DNA from: Pyrenochaeta sp. MPI-SDFR-AT-0127
Taxonomy: Eukaryota > Ascomycota > Dothideomycetes > Pleosporales > Cucurbitariaceae
DNA length: 61,041 nt
NCBI GenBank assembly: GCA_020747015.1
Contig: JAGTJM010000116.1
Coordinates: forward strand, 1-61,041
Direction: 5' to 3'
Below the pieces are notes generated by a model, which had not been told where the DNA came from, searched no databases, and was given only the letters and a program-made list of their open reading frames with translations. The translations under genes and the position numbers were made by a program. The first letter of the stretch is position 1. Each line of letters opens with the position of its first letter. Positions 1 through 12,214 of the stretch are shown here, piece by piece.

Positions 1-3000
1 ATGGGCCGTTACGACAAGTGTGGTCGACCTGCTAATGCACCTGCAGGGGTTCCTGGGTGACAAACCTGACAGACCTCATCCCAACACCGCTGTCGCCACC
101 AGCACATGCCGGATCATAGCCGCTTGCTCTACGTGTGATCCGACGACTATGCACAATGTGCCAGAGCGCAATGCCTGTAGACACAAACGTGAGGCCGTGG
201 ATATGACTTGTTCACTACACAACGCCCGAGTCACGCCAATGCTAAAATCCACCCTTATTGCTGTATTTCAGAGCCTGCCTAGGGCAACTTTAACAAGATC
301 CAAGAGATCCATTCAATATTCTGGTTCCTCGCACCCCTTGATAGCCGGTCTATAGACTTCGAGTACGACCAGAATACGTTGACCACCGGCCTATTGACAT
401 TAATGATATTCTTCTCGTTTTTAGACCTAAATCCCCTGCCGTTGAAATCACCTTCGGTCAACGTTGTAAAAAAGCGTCGCTGATATTCGTTCAAGCTCCC
501 TCTCGTCAACAGCTTCAAAGTTGATTCCCACGCCATCGCTTTCACATCATATTCGAACGCAAGTATGAATTCGCATTCATTATTGCGAGTGGTTATTTCC
601 AGGAGCAGGACTACTGACACTTTGTTACTCGAGCATCGAGTTTACATTCGTGAGTTTCGTAACATGACTCCTTCAAATCTCGAAGGTAGGTATTATAGTT
701 TTGAGCCGCTTTCTGATGGGAAAAAGTAATTACAAGGCAATTGGCATCGACGCCACCGATCGCGGCCTTTAGATGGACGGATGGGTCCCCACTATTCACA
801 GGACTATTAGGGTAATGCCAATCATCTTTGATAGTATAGTAGGAAGTTCTACGATCTTACATATGTCGCTGTAAGTAAGAAACTGGGGGAGATACTAGTT
901 CCAGTCTTAGTTAGGCCATACAAATTCGCTATCCTTATCATTTCCCTATAGTTCGTTTTACCTTTTACGCCAGCTATTTGTAGCCTTCTCCGGGTGCTTA
1001 CAGTAGTTACCTTCTTATTTATTCTCTCTTTGGCGCCACGGACGTCCTTGGCACGTAGTCCTTACCTACCAGGCAATTTGCCTAGACTCTGCTTCTTACT
1101 CTTTGTGTTCGATGCAAGTGGGACAGCTTTAAGACTCCTGGTTCGCGAGTTCTTCGTTAGTGAATTGACCTATGTGTGAGAGCAACTCAATTCCAGTGTC
1201 ACGTTTTCGATGCTACAATAGTACTAAGTGTGGTTCAAGGTTCTAGTTTAGTGTAAAGTTAACTGGAGCTTATATTGTCCCAATGTCCTTACTATGAATT
1301 CCGAAACCATTAGTATAGTTCTCCCAATCTTTGCATGGGGCATACGTTGTGGTCCAGATCCGTTCAATGACTGGATACTTCTAGAGTTCTGTGCTAACCT
1401 TATAGTGCTTCATAAAGGTGTCGAGAACCCACTAAGCTGCTAGGATTCCGTCGACCTTTCGTGCTAGTATATCCTTGCAATAAATAACCATGTCGTTAGT
1501 CGCTCTACCATGGTCGGGATATAGTCCTGAATGATTTTAGTCTTTCATGATATCTAGGCTAAAGTTAAAGTCTTAGTAGTCGCTTTCTCTTCCGAATTCT
1601 GGTTTCGTTTCTAGATTAGTTTCTCTTGGTTGTAGAGGTGCTTCATCTCGATTATATCTCTGATACATTGCGATGAGCTATCCGGAGTAATAGTATTTCT
1701 ATCGTCGCTTTAACGTAGAATTGTTGGAGGAGTTATGTATGAGGTTCTCCGGTGGTACGGAACAAATCTAACTGCGTTCCACGTGCCTTACGGCCATGTG
1801 CTTGTTGAGCCTGAACAGCCATATGGTAAGGCTATAGCACCTTTAAGCTTCAGTAATCTCGTCTCTTTTATCACATGCGCAACGGTGAGGAACCAATTTA
1901 ATAGACAATGTGGATAGGGGCGCAGAAAAAGCGATATGTGAGTTCTGCAACGCCGGGCTTATAATCTGATAGAGATTATGTTTAGCAGTTAGAAGTACTT
2001 ATAAGTATTGTCTTAGGAAACGAATGACGGATTCAGTTCGAATTCAGTAGATATCGTGTTGACATATGCATGTTTTTCATGAGGCAGCAACCTGATGACT
2101 TAATCTGGTGCATCCATGATTCAGGCGTTTACGTGGGAACTATGTCTCTGACGTACGAGATTGCCGGACCAACACTATCTTCTGGTGCCAGACGGTCTAA
2201 TGGCAAGTGTTCTACTACATAGTAATGCTCTACCGAGCCTGCATCACGTGTGCACCCTAATCACGGCACTCGCGTCTGAGAGTTGCAAGGCAAGCATGTC
2301 CCGAGGCATATTGACTGGCGCACGTAACACTTTTCTCCTGTACTTTGAGTCTGGGCTCCCATTGATCGCTACAATGAGTTCTTAGAGACGTTGAATAATC
2401 AGCAGGTAGACGAGCAACGTACCTAGGCGCGAGAGGAAGCCCGCTCAACTAGCGGAGGACATGCCCACAGGAGGCTGATGCTCAGTCGCGACCACGATCA
2501 TCGTGGAAGGATTGCTTATCAAACATGCCTAACTCAGCTTCTAAGGGCTGGCACATATTTGTAGTCTTCCAATCTTCCCAAACATCAAGTAAACTCTTCT
2601 ATGAAGTGGCACGAACCATCTCAAAGTGTGCACGACTTAATCGCAGTACCACTATCACGCATACTAAAGAGGTCCTCCCATCTATAGTGCCCCAGGGACC
2701 GGAGTGCATTGACAGACGCCCTTCAGGTCTCAGACCATGGTCGTTTCTTCCTCCGTGCCACTCAATAACCGCATATATTGATCATGTGCGCATGGCAGAC
2801 CATTCAAGTAACGGGCAATCCACATGGTCACGGAGTAGCTAACAAATATAGCGCAAATCAAGAACAGGATGCAACTCCAATCTTCAACTCACCTTAAGCT
2901 ACTGATGCGAGTGTACAACAAACATACCATATACTCGCCAATCTAAGCCACTGTATATATACACCAAATATCATCACAAAGCTATTCCCACATTCCTGGC

Positions 3001-3426
3001 CATCCCTAAGCAAACTACAAACAATGGGGTGACAGCCGCAGTCCACACGCTCGCGAGGCAGCTCCTGGAGCGAAGAAACAGAAGACATTATGCCTATCGT
3101 CATCTTGCTCGCAGTGCCCGCATAGCTTCCAGCTACTTCAACGAGTGCAGTCACAGTGCGAGGCAATGATCACTCATATCACGCCTTAACCAGGAGCAAA
3201 AACATCAAACGCATAATACAATACAATGGCCGCAGAGTGGGACGAAGAGGGCACACAAACCTAGACGGCAGAAAATATTGACCATGCAGGTGTGAAAGAA
3301 AAATATCAATTGATAGCCGACCAATTGATACACGCGACTACCGCAAATTTTCCACTTCATCATGTCGCCCGTAATTACCGTGGACCTCACCTTCACTCCT
3401 CCCTGGCTGACTCCATGTCGTTCTAG
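1..3426. other. Intergenic / decayed DNA, no supported gene
   Basis: No frame stays open long enough, with credible starts or splice sites, to support a gene. The first 600 bases and 2,150-2,850 have mixed composition. The stretch from about 800 to 2,100 is T/A-rich and full of TAG/CTA words without being as extreme as the RIP blocks further on; it may be an old, partly mutated repeat, but no element ends or recognisable domains are visible. The longest open stretch (105 codons at 2,525-2,842) has no recognisable motif. Confidence 0.4.
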
Positions 3427-3549
3427 CTCAGCAACCTTCCTCGCTCCGCGACCAATACCAGTCCTTCATGGGAATCAGGTCCTAGCATCCCGCTCACCTT
3501 TGTTGCTCACCTTCACCAACAACAGCAACTCAGATTTGAACGGTCACCT

Positions 3550-4590
3550 ATGCTGTCTGGGACTTGTCTCCCCACAACACCTAGCCAGCGACACTCCATC
3601 CACCTCGCACCAAAACCATCTGCAAGTCAAGTTACTTGGCCCGCCTTCCTCATGTCGATCGTCCGCTACTCCGCCAGCATGCCGCCAAAAGCCCTCCCAA
3701 CGGAACCGAACGCCTTCGACTCTCATGACCGAACCCAGGCTGCCGAAGTGGATACGCAATGTGGCCGCAGTCTTTCATGCCCTGCCTGGGAACGGCTCGA
3801 TCTTACACACTGGGATGCAAAGAAGATCCAATCTCTCTTCATGGCTCTACTGGAGGAACCCCATCTAGCGCTTCAAATCAAGCATCTGAATCTCGGTAGG
3901 GGCTGGGATGATGCTGCCGTAACCCATTGGCCTAGTACTACTGCATCTCTAGCGCCGCCCTTGCATTGCAGACAGGCGATCAGCATGGCTGTGAACCGGC
4001 TTCTGGGTGCTCCAGATTCCGACTGTCCGTTTGCCCACACTTGGTATGAAGCGATTTCGGATACCAGAAGCGTGAGCGGCCAACTTGCATTCATAGCCTG
4101 CCTTGCGGACAACCTCGAGTCGCTCGAGTGCGGCGTGACTCCCTACATGGGTAGCCGTCCCGTGCTTCCACTCGTCTGGGATAGGTTCAGGGCTATCAAT
4201 TCAACGCCCTTCCCTAACCTTACCAAGCTCACAATTGAAGCCCACCCTCTGGAAATCTCCATTCCCATGCTCGCCTCGCTCACACAACTTGGTCTGTATG
4301 ATGTGCAATACGCAGTCTTCGACACTGGCTTCCTGAGGCCTGGCTGTATGCTCAATCTTCGCACGCTCGACATGCTCGACTGTCCTGGAGGAGCCTTCAT
4401 GGTCTCCCACTTCCAAAAAGATCGGTTCCTTCCTTTCCTGACCCACCTTTACGTTCGCGACTCCACGCCGGTGCAATTCGAGCATGGTTTCCCTGATCCA
4501 GACTGGCAATCTACAATGGCAACGGATAGTGTTGGACTTTGGGAATCCCAGTTGGAAAACGGTGGAAGCAGTGGTGATACGCAATGGTAG
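3550..4590 (+). CDS. Leucine-rich, F-box/LRR-like hypothetical protein
   Basis: An open frame of 346 codons runs from an ATG at 3,550 to a stop at 4,590; the frame is already open from 3,427, just after an in-frame TAG, but has no earlier ATG. Codon use is C-rich at third positions, unlike the surrounding DNA. From about residue 80 the protein carries recurring leucine-rich segments of the L-x-x-L-x-L type (ERLDLTHW, IKHLNLGRG, LESLECGV, FPNLTKLTIEA, LTQLGLYDV, LNLRTLDMLDC, FLTHLYVRD), the pattern of the C-terminal halves of fungal F-box/LRR proteins, which act as substrate adaptors of SCF ubiquitin ligases. No N-terminal F-box is visible; the first 70 residues are Pro/Ser-rich and the true start may lie in an upstream exon. 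Calling it a real gene is fairly safe; the F-box assignment is an inference from the leucine spacing only. Confidence 0.6.
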   Translation: MLSGTCLPTTPSQRHSIHLAPKPSASQVTWPAFLMSIVRYSASMPPKALPTEPNAFDSHDRTQAAEVDTQCGRSLSCPAWERLDLTHWDAKKIQSLFMALLEEPHLALQIKHLNLGRGWDDAAVTHWPSTTASLAPPLHCRQAISMAVNRLLGAPDSDCPFAHTWYEAISDTRSVSGQLAFIACLADNLESLECGVTPYMGSRPVLPLVWDRFRAINSTPFPNLTKLTIEAHPLEISIPMLASLTQLGLYDVQYAVFDTGFLRPGCMLNLRTLDMLDCPGGAFMVSHFQKDRFLPFLTHLYVRDSTPVQFEHGFPDPDWQSTMATDSVGLWESQLENGGSSGDTQW

Positions 4591-5780
4591 GCAATCACGA
4601 AGCACACAGCTCACCATGGCCTGTCTATCGCCCGCAATGAGAGCAACGTGATTAAAGGCGCGATTTGCACCCAGCAGGCCTTCTCGAACCCAAGATCTAC
4701 ACATTGGGCCTACATGACTTGCGGGTGAGACTATGCTTGGCCTAGGTTTGTAGTGGGATTGTTTTTGCATTCTTGTTTGACCTGACACGGTAGGTGGTCG
4801 GGGGCAGAAGCAATAGCGATAGCTAGAAAAGCTGCTGTGCGTGTTCTTTGTTGGATTTGGTGCATGTATCTTACTGCTTGTTTCTGGATGATGGTAAAAT
4901 CCCTTGGCAGGCATCGATACGGCTTCCCATGCGCTCCTTAGGAGCCATATGTCTCGTTGTCGACGTGCACTGTGTATGTTAGCATAACACAGCCGCAATG
5001 GGCTGCCCCAACCAGAACTTTGAATAATAACTCACCACTCATCGTCTATTGCATAGTTCCCATTAGCTTTCCTTTCATCGCGCAAATCATGAGCCCTAAG
5101 GAGTGATGAAGTTACAGCCACAATGATGCGAGCAACGCTTTTTGGGCCTCATCATGGACCTTACTTAAGATCGAACCTCTAGCTACAGACCGCAAAGCCC
5201 CCAATAGCAGACAATCTATCGCACATGAGACGAACTCTACTCTGTATTGCCGATATCACGATACAAAAACCTTTACCCTTTATTCCTTTCGCTACCATTG
5301 CGCCAGAAGATGGAGTATGGCCGCCGAAGAAATCGTGATCCTGCATTGGTCACTGGTCCACGCAAGCAACAGGCAATAGAACTTTTGCTGCTCAGCGCCT
5401 CTCATTCGCCCCACCATGGAAGGCCTTTTCATCGACCGTGTAACGCATTGCCTATACCCCGTGCCTATTTACCTGGGCTCAGCACTAGGATTTGAATTTC
5501 TTAGCTTCGCGCATAGCAAATACTATATGAGAAAGCATGAGAAAGGCTCCAGGCTTTTCGCTCAGCTGATGATCAACCTGCAGTGGGAGAGGATGTTTCT
5601 GAGACATAAGCACACTGATTGTATAATCGCATTCTGATTTGTATGTCGTTCGCCGCATAGATTGATTGCTCTGTACGTGGCAAAAGGGCACCATTCGATG
5701 TTGCATAGCAATCGCAAAACCGTGATCACTGAGTGAACAGATCAGTGATTTGGCTATTTGCTAGGTGAGAGTGGAGTCTA
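4591..5780. other. Intergenic region
   Basis: The open frame opposite the leucine-rich gene (minus strand, 4,201-4,998) overlaps it antisense and is taken as a shadow. Between 4,600 and 5,780 only short frames of under 85 codons are seen; none has a recognisable motif or convincing splice signals. Confidence 0.4.
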
Positions 5781-6565
5781 TTGCGCGACCAAGCAAACAG
5801 CGCATCAACACCCTTCACAACCACCACAATACAACCACCAAGCTTTGTACATGTCCTTCGTCCAACTTATTGCATGTTCAACATAGCAGATGTGCCCAAT
5901 GTAAGCCTCGACGCACCGTCAAACAGCCAAGGCGATCCTCGCAAGTTAGCAACCTCTCATGAAAATATCAGCACAGTAGTCCAAGTGGTCGAGCTAGCGA
6001 GTCGTCTGCTTTACATTGCCGTGTTGCCTCTTCGCTAACGAGCCTCCGAAGGCAGCGAAAAAGTGGGATCAATAGTACCAACGCGAGTCATCAGAGTCCT
6101 AGAGGCTCTAGACGTTGATCATAACGATGAACGACTGCTTGAACAACTTTTGCAAATACCAGAGATGCTACAAGAGCCCTACATCCGCACCAACCATGAG
6201 ATCTTAGCAGCATCACTTCGGAAAATACATCCTAAACTTATCACGGGGGGTCAATATACCAAGTGAAGCAGTGGCTTTGTGATGGAGCTCGTCATATACT
6301 AGCGAAATCAGGAGCTTTAGCCACGACCCCGTTCACCTTTTCAGGAGAGAGAGCCTACGCCAACAAACCTGCAGGGCGTATAACTCCGTCTGACGAGGAG
6401 GCAGCTTTACATCAGCTGAGGGCAATTGTACTGTATGTGGAGTGCATGCTGGACATTGCTCATGCCCAGACAAGGACCATGGGTTCATCCGCATCCTGGA
6501 AACGCCCCCGTATGCACGCCTCAAACGGTGTAACATACAGTGAGAGCGACGAAAGGCAAATGTGA
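5781..6565 (+). pseudogene. Coherent coding region, unknown family, interrupted by a stop and a frame shift
   Basis: Three successive open stretches read like one protein. The first (5,781-6,038) and second (to 6,266) are in the same frame, separated only by a TAA at 6,036-6,038. The third (to 6,565) is one frame away and takes over exactly at a run of six G at 6,245-6,250, so a one-base length change there would join them. The middle part is a mainly helical, charged segment (for example NDERLLEQLLQIPEML), the last ends after SESDERQM. I do not recognise the family. The TAA could instead lie in a short intron, since a GCTAAC branch-like word overlaps it, but no good donor is present. Most likely a recently broken gene; an intact two-intron gene is the alternative. 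Confidence 0.45.
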
Positions 6566-9031
6566 ACAATATCTATTGTATGTATGGAGTGGTCATGAGC
6601 AAGGGAGAAGCGAAGCGAGCCTCACGGTGAAAAATATGTAAACTAATTCATGCCAAAAGTCGTATTTGGTACCAAAATTCTTTGTCACTGGCCCACCAAG
6701 ATGTCTTTTCTTTGTGTCCGCAGCTAGAAATGAGCAGGATGCGATCGTAATTCCCAAATACCACAAAGCCTTCACGGTTAAAATCAGCTTTATGGTGCAA
6801 AGGAAGCACTGAGTAGGGTACTAAAATAACTCAACAACATCAGGATGCAGGCGACTGTTCTACCATGTGGTGAAGATTTGACACACATACTCATATCGCC
6901 AAAGAGCGCGATGAAACTAGTGGGCAGCGTTGTAATAAGCAGAATGTGCTGGGCTATACCCAGGTTGGGTATTGCTCCGGAGTGTAAGCTGTGTCCCGCT
7001 GGTTCACTAATCTGTGCTCCTTCGTCCATGTATTGGTGTTAGCATCTAAGACCATGCCAGCTTCTCCATCACAATATCTCGAATCCATGAGGTCAGCCTA
7101 GTGTCACTATCAGTCACTCCTATTAACTAGCTCTTCGTGCGGAAACTTCAGCTCGACGATAGTCTTGAAAGTCGTCATTGAAATGTGGAGAGCACGCCAG
7201 CCTTTTTTCGCTAGAAACAACTCTTTACACTTACCACTGTCCAGCGCGAGATCCGTAAGACAACCCTCCAGACCAACACGAGATATACACTTTCCCAGTG
7301 TCGAACCGAACGCACCTTAACTGGCGATGAAGAGACGGCGATCACGGTAGCAGAAGCATAGCATGACTATGTGAGTTTGGAATCAGCAGAGGCTATCAAT
7401 CAAGTTATTTACTCGCGTTTAGGTGTCGCAAGGTATATACACGGGCAGTAACGCATAAGGCGACGGTGTGGAAGCTAGCATTCCTCCACCCATCGCTATT
7501 TACGAGGCCGCTAAGAGATAATGGAATGAACAGCACTTCTGAAATAAAGTAATGCTGATGCAGCATAGCGGCTATTCTAGTCACATACCAGGTGCAGAGA
7601 GGTCTTACTTATGCCAACACAATATTAACCTCTGATGCAGAGGGAAGCTATTTAGACTTTATTTCTTGCGGCAAGTCTCCTGAATAGATCTAAATGACCT
7701 TTTCCTGTTTCTCGAAAGCGCAATTGGGTATAGATAACGCATAGCGTGGCTGGTCTAGGAAGTAGTTGGTATCCTTAATACCTTATCGCGTGCTACGATA
7801 ATGAGAAGTTATGTAGTGTAGTGCAGCATACTTGTATATAATTTTGGATATTAAGGGTGTAGTTATACCTGTATGACGTTGATAGTCTTGATTGAATCTG
7901 CTTTGAGAGAGAATCGTATCTTCCTAGTCAAGGTAGGCCATGTCTACCTCTCCCCAGTGCTCTAGAGCACGACGCAACACGCCATAGCAACTGCAAAGAA
8001 TTTGCTGAACCTAGAAACCATACAATAAAGGTGTCGCAGACACTTACATCACGCAAGGATCATCGCTGGCGGAGGGAGAGCTTAAACTTGGACGCGAGTA
8101 TGTTGCTATTGCTGTCAACGCGGACCCTGTAGACCACTGACACCATAGGACCGCGAGCTACGGTAGTAAGGAACGCGTCATAGCTGTGGAGAGACGACGT
8201 TCGAAATCGCGGGAGACCATTGCAGCCATAAGAAAGCGCAAGTTACAATGAATTGAATCGCAAAATTGACAGGAAAGTGTAAGTGATGAATAAAGAGCAC
8301 TACGGTCTAGTAGAATATACGTGCCGGTATGTATACTCTACTCAACCACCAAGTATCTGTACCTGAAGCGTATTTTGCACTACATCATGCTGGGCGTACT
8401 GTTGCAGCTCTCATGTGCCACTTTTATGACGGAAAATCCACTGCTTCTCAGTACTGAGCAGAGTTCAATCCTGCCTCATTTGAGGAGCCTCTCGAGGATA
8501 AGGGTGCGGCATTCATTTGCGGAAATGTGCGGGACTTCTATTTGCCACTGTACCCGAAGCGACTTGAATATAGCATACACACAGAACTTATTGAAGTGGA
8601 TAGTAGAGAATTTGAATTGTAGTACTTATGATACCAAAACCTGAAAAGCTTCATTTTCCATCGAGTGCCTATGTAGAGGTGCTCAAGCAGCATAGAGTTG
8701 CAGACAAGGGCAGACATACGCATGATGGTATCAGGCTTGGACCTGGGCATCTGTACCATGGCAAGAAATCAGGTGTATGTAGCAGGAGCCAGGAGAGACA
8801 GAAAGTCGTCTTCCTGATGCGCCAACCCACGTTACTCGACCCCTCTGTACCTTACTGTGCCATGTTGTAATGGCCCAAAACGCCAAAAGCAGAACCAATA
8901 CCGCATTACCATGTTCGTGTTGCCAACTAATAAACCCAGGATCAGCCAATGTCGCAGCGCGATTCCATCTCGTGGGGTGGTATTCGACCAGTCAAGACAA
9001 GGCCGTGTCAGCCTCATTCGCGGCAACGAAG
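6566..9031. other. Gene-poor interval
   Basis: Nearly 2.5 kb in which 7,045-8,320 has no frame above 60 codons on either strand. Composition is intermediate, with no RIP block, no repeat that I can see and no element ends. Short open frames at 8,321-8,870 (107 and 80 codons) lack motifs and are not called. Confidence 0.4.
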
Positions 9032-10046
9032 TCAGGCGGGGGGGTAGATGACGAAAGGAGCTGTTAGTCGTGCCGAAATGGGATCATGCTCTAGGCGTGG
9101 CCAACGAATGGCATCTTCATAGCTTTGGACGTCACGGCAAACAACACACTTGTACCTCCGGTCTTGTGGTCGGAGATTGCGGTAGGGGTCGTTGGAGGCT
9201 CTGTCGGCTGCAGCTCGCTGGCTGCAACAGTTGAGGCATATGGGATGACCTAGGATAAGCGTTAGTCTTCTTCTGGCAAAAATGACAGTAGAGAAGAGAG
9301 GAGTACCGCAGCCAATGTCTAGCAGTTGGATAGTCTTGCCCTCAGCAGATTCGGTAAATTCACAAAAGGTCACCGAGCAACGGAGCCCAAACACTCGGTG
9401 TGCAGATTGGGGGCCCATGTGCTGATGAACATAGCAGAAATTAAGGCTGGTCCCATTTACACCAACGCACTTCCTGCACCGAAGCTTATGGAACGCCGAT
9501 TAGTACACGCGGAAGGAGATGGGCAAGCCTTACTTACGGCACCGCACTCATTCAAGACCCAAGCAGAATCTTCTTCGACGCTACCACCACAGTAATTGCA
9601 ACGTTTCTGAGAGATTCCGTAGCAGGTGTTCCAGATGTTGTGCTTCAAGACACTTGCCTCGTGGGCGGACTGTTTTCCCTTTGCTTCCGAGTCCTCTAAG
9701 ACCTTCACGAGACTCTGCACACGATTATTGAACATCTGGTCCTGGGCTTCTAACGCTGTCTTGACGGCTCGATTCACGATAGCGTCAGTGTCTTGCTGTA
9801 GGCGAGAGGCGTGTTCGTCCGTGCCGCCGCCTAAACGCGACTCCACGCTGGCAGATGGCTCAACAGAGCCCTGTAGCAAGTCAGCGCGTTTTCGTGCGTA
9901 CCAAGACCATTGTGACCTACACTGCGGAGCCTGTTGGCCTGCAAAGTTTGAATCCTGCTTGACCTGCGCGTTGCCGTGGTCCGCAAACTGGGCGAGGGGG
10001 CGCTCATACGGGGATGAGCCGGATTGGTACGTCTTCCTCTTAGCAT
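9032..10046 (-). CDS. RING-finger (C3HC4-type) protein with central coiled coil, four exons
   Basis: A four-exon model on the minus strand: 10,046-9,921, 9,870-9,538, 9,421-9,307 and 9,249-9,032, giving 263 aa from the ATG at 10,046. All three introns are canonical: 50 nt (GTAGGT...CTGAC...CTACAG), 116 nt (GTAAGT...ATCAG) and 57 nt (GTACTC...CTAAC...CTAG), and the frame stays open across every junction. The N-terminus (residues 1-42) is basic and Ser/Thr-rich; residues 60-120 are Gln/Glu/Lys-rich and probably form a coiled coil. The C-terminal half carries CNYC, then CGHPICLNC (assembled across the last intron), then CVVC: the C-x2-C, C-x-H-x2-C-x2-C, C-x2-C ligand order of a RING domain, with a long loop of about 60 residues that contains extra cysteines. 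RING proteins usually act as E3 ubiquitin ligases; the substrate is unknown. A perfect 15-bp inverted repeat lies upstream. Confidence 0.75.
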
Positions 10047-10172
10047 GGTGATGGAGGTGACGATGAGGAAGCGCCGAGGGAGAAATTGACAAAGGACAAA
10101 GAAATGAGCGAGAAGGTAGCAAAGAGCTGGTATCTGCTGAAATTTTGCGAGAGAGGGCGGGTGGGAGGAGGA

Positions 10173-10221
10173 AAAGTGAACGAGCGGATAGTGAGTGGGG
10201 TACGGCCCGCTCGTTCACTTT
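10173..10221. promoter_or_regulatory. Perfect 15-bp inverted repeat upstream of the RING gene
   Basis: AAAGTGAACGAGCGG at 10,173-10,187 is repeated as its exact reverse complement at 10,207-10,221, with a 19-bp spacer. The arms are 34 bp apart, about three helical turns, and sit 127-175 bp upstream of the RING gene's ATG, next to a polypurine run (10,151-10,176) that is a pyrimidine tract on the gene's own strand. This suits a binding site for a dimeric regulator, or a hairpin in the 5' leader. Function is inferred. Confidence 0.45.
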
Positions 10222-10249
10222 CACGTTTGTGGCCTGTGGAGAGGTCAAA

Positions 10250-12214
10250 CGATAGATCGGTGACTCGGCTCAAGTTCATAAGATGTCGGCTTGCAACTGT
10301 CCACGAGTACGGCCAGGCTCAAGCTGATATCCGTCAGACGGTTCTCGAGACCTTGGGAAGGATGGTACCCAGTGCCGCCAATTCATCAGACAGTTGCCAT
10401 GAAGCACAGTCAAGATGACAAGATGGCCTTGATCCAAGGTGGGCAGATAATTGCGATTGATGTGACTGTCGCAGACGAGTGTTCTTTGGTTTTGTCGACC
10501 GGCATGAAAGGTGCATGTGAACATGATTTCGTTCTCGTGTCGCCGCAGCGCCTTGCGTGGAGACATGAACTGGCAAGGCAACAAGTCTGGGCATCGTGTT
10601 TCTGGCGTTGGCATGGGCTTCGCCAACGTGGCCAACAAGACTCCAAGGAGCGCATGTCCATGAGAGATTTTCTTGATTCGCAGCTATAAACAATGAAAAA
10701 AGAACTGATGTTGCTGGGACCGCATCTTGTCAACCGCTCGAATTTCATCCTTGTCCTTCCACCCCCAATCGCCAGCGTCAAACGTTCTTGTGATGCCTAT
10801 CCATTACTGCTTCGTATGCGATTTGCCTCAAACAAGGCAGAAATGCCGCCATGATCAAGTGTTATGACACACATGCAACGTCAGTATCAGGAAGATACAG
10901 GTCAAGAGCGGACTAGGACATCGATGAGAGAACTGACTGCCTACCCTAGTTTATGAGGAGTCTCAGATCTCATAACAGTCATCTTCGGCAGGATTTCGTG
11001 TTCGTGGGAGCGCTTTTGGGCTTGCTGTCAGAGATTGGTCGAGTCTATGCGTTCGCTGTGATTTTGTACATGTTCGCGAGAGATATAGAAGTCACTAGAT
11101 TTATCGCCGCGAGTCTTGCTTCGGCCACCCTCAGTTCTAGGGTAGGTATTGCCGTCGGTATCTGATTCTTGATGGTGCGCTTGAGAGTCCTTGGTGTATC
11201 CTTATCGTTTACGCCTGTACTTCATTTCTTGTTTGTGATGTCTTCTTGGGGATTTAGGACAGCAGCTTTGGAGTTGGACATGTTCAACACTGCGTCCCAA
11301 GCCTTGCTAGCAGAGCTGGGGTAGTTCATGCAACCAAGAAGCTAGCGTCTCGAAGTCGATCTGGGTGCTGTCAGTGACATTCATTAAGATGAGAAAGCAA
11401 GCAAATGTACTTCAGGAAGGTCAGACTTGCGATAAATGGCCCAACCGAGTATGTTGTGCTCTCGCTTGGCGAGCGTAGGAAAGGCAACATTGACCGTAGC
11501 CCCGAGTCGGTGGTAGTGCGGTATGAGGAGATTGATATGGAAGTGCTACAATTGAGCTTAAGGGTAGTGAAGAAGAGACAATTCAGGCTAGAGGAAAGAG
11601 ATGAACATGTGTGCTGGAGGCTGGTTTACGCGGCGAAGAAGCCGAATGGAAAGTGATGGCAGCCGTGAATGCGTGAAGGATATGGAGAAAGTGGTACCTT
11701 GAGCCACGGCCTTCACGCGCTCACGGCTGCGGTGTATGGTGTACGTTGCGCTCAAGTTTTGAGGCGGTGATTATGGGTATGCGGTGTTATTGAAGAACCG
11801 GAAGTTGGTTCATTGTTCAGACGCGGTCTCAGATAGGCCCACCCAAGCATCATCGATGATATCATATGAAAGAAAGCAGTCGCCCGTACTTTTGCAGAAC
11901 ATACTTTGCGCATTATCTAGCGTCCAACATGCTCCCACTGGGAAGGTGGAGGCCGCCACTTAGCTACTGTGCTGGCATTGTGAGGTTTGCTGGATTTGTA
12001 TGGTGTGAGGGTGCTTTCGAAGCATTGTGTCGATGTCAGCGCTTGATCCTGAGTGTAAGTCGTGTAATCCGTCTCGCCTAACGGTAGTCGTATCGTTGTT
12101 GCGACTGATGTTCTGGTGGAAATACAAGTATTTGTGCGATGTTGCCTGCTATTACCGTAAAAATATGCCAACATGGCCACAAGCTAGTCAGGGGGCGACA
12201 GGTTGGTATTAAAG
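10250..12214. other. Ambiguous interval with overlapping open frames
   Basis: Around 10,276-10,690 both strands carry frames of 120-132 codons and I cannot decide between them; neither has a known motif. On the minus strand between 11,660 and 11,240 there is a readable segment (residues like TTYSVGPFIASLTFLK, then TQIDFETLASWLHELPQLC) that can be joined by an intron starting GTACAT and ending GACAG near 11,370-11,415, followed by a stop; it may be a degraded gene fragment. The rest holds nothing recognisable. Confidence 0.3.

Noticed and set aside
4201..4998. A 265-codon minus-strand open frame
   Set aside because: Its first half is antisense to the leucine-rich gene and mirrors that gene's third-position bias; it has no motif or start context.
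9626..10051. A 141-codon plus-strand frame opposite the RING gene
   Set aside because: It is antisense to an exon set supported by three canonical introns and zinc-ligand motifs.
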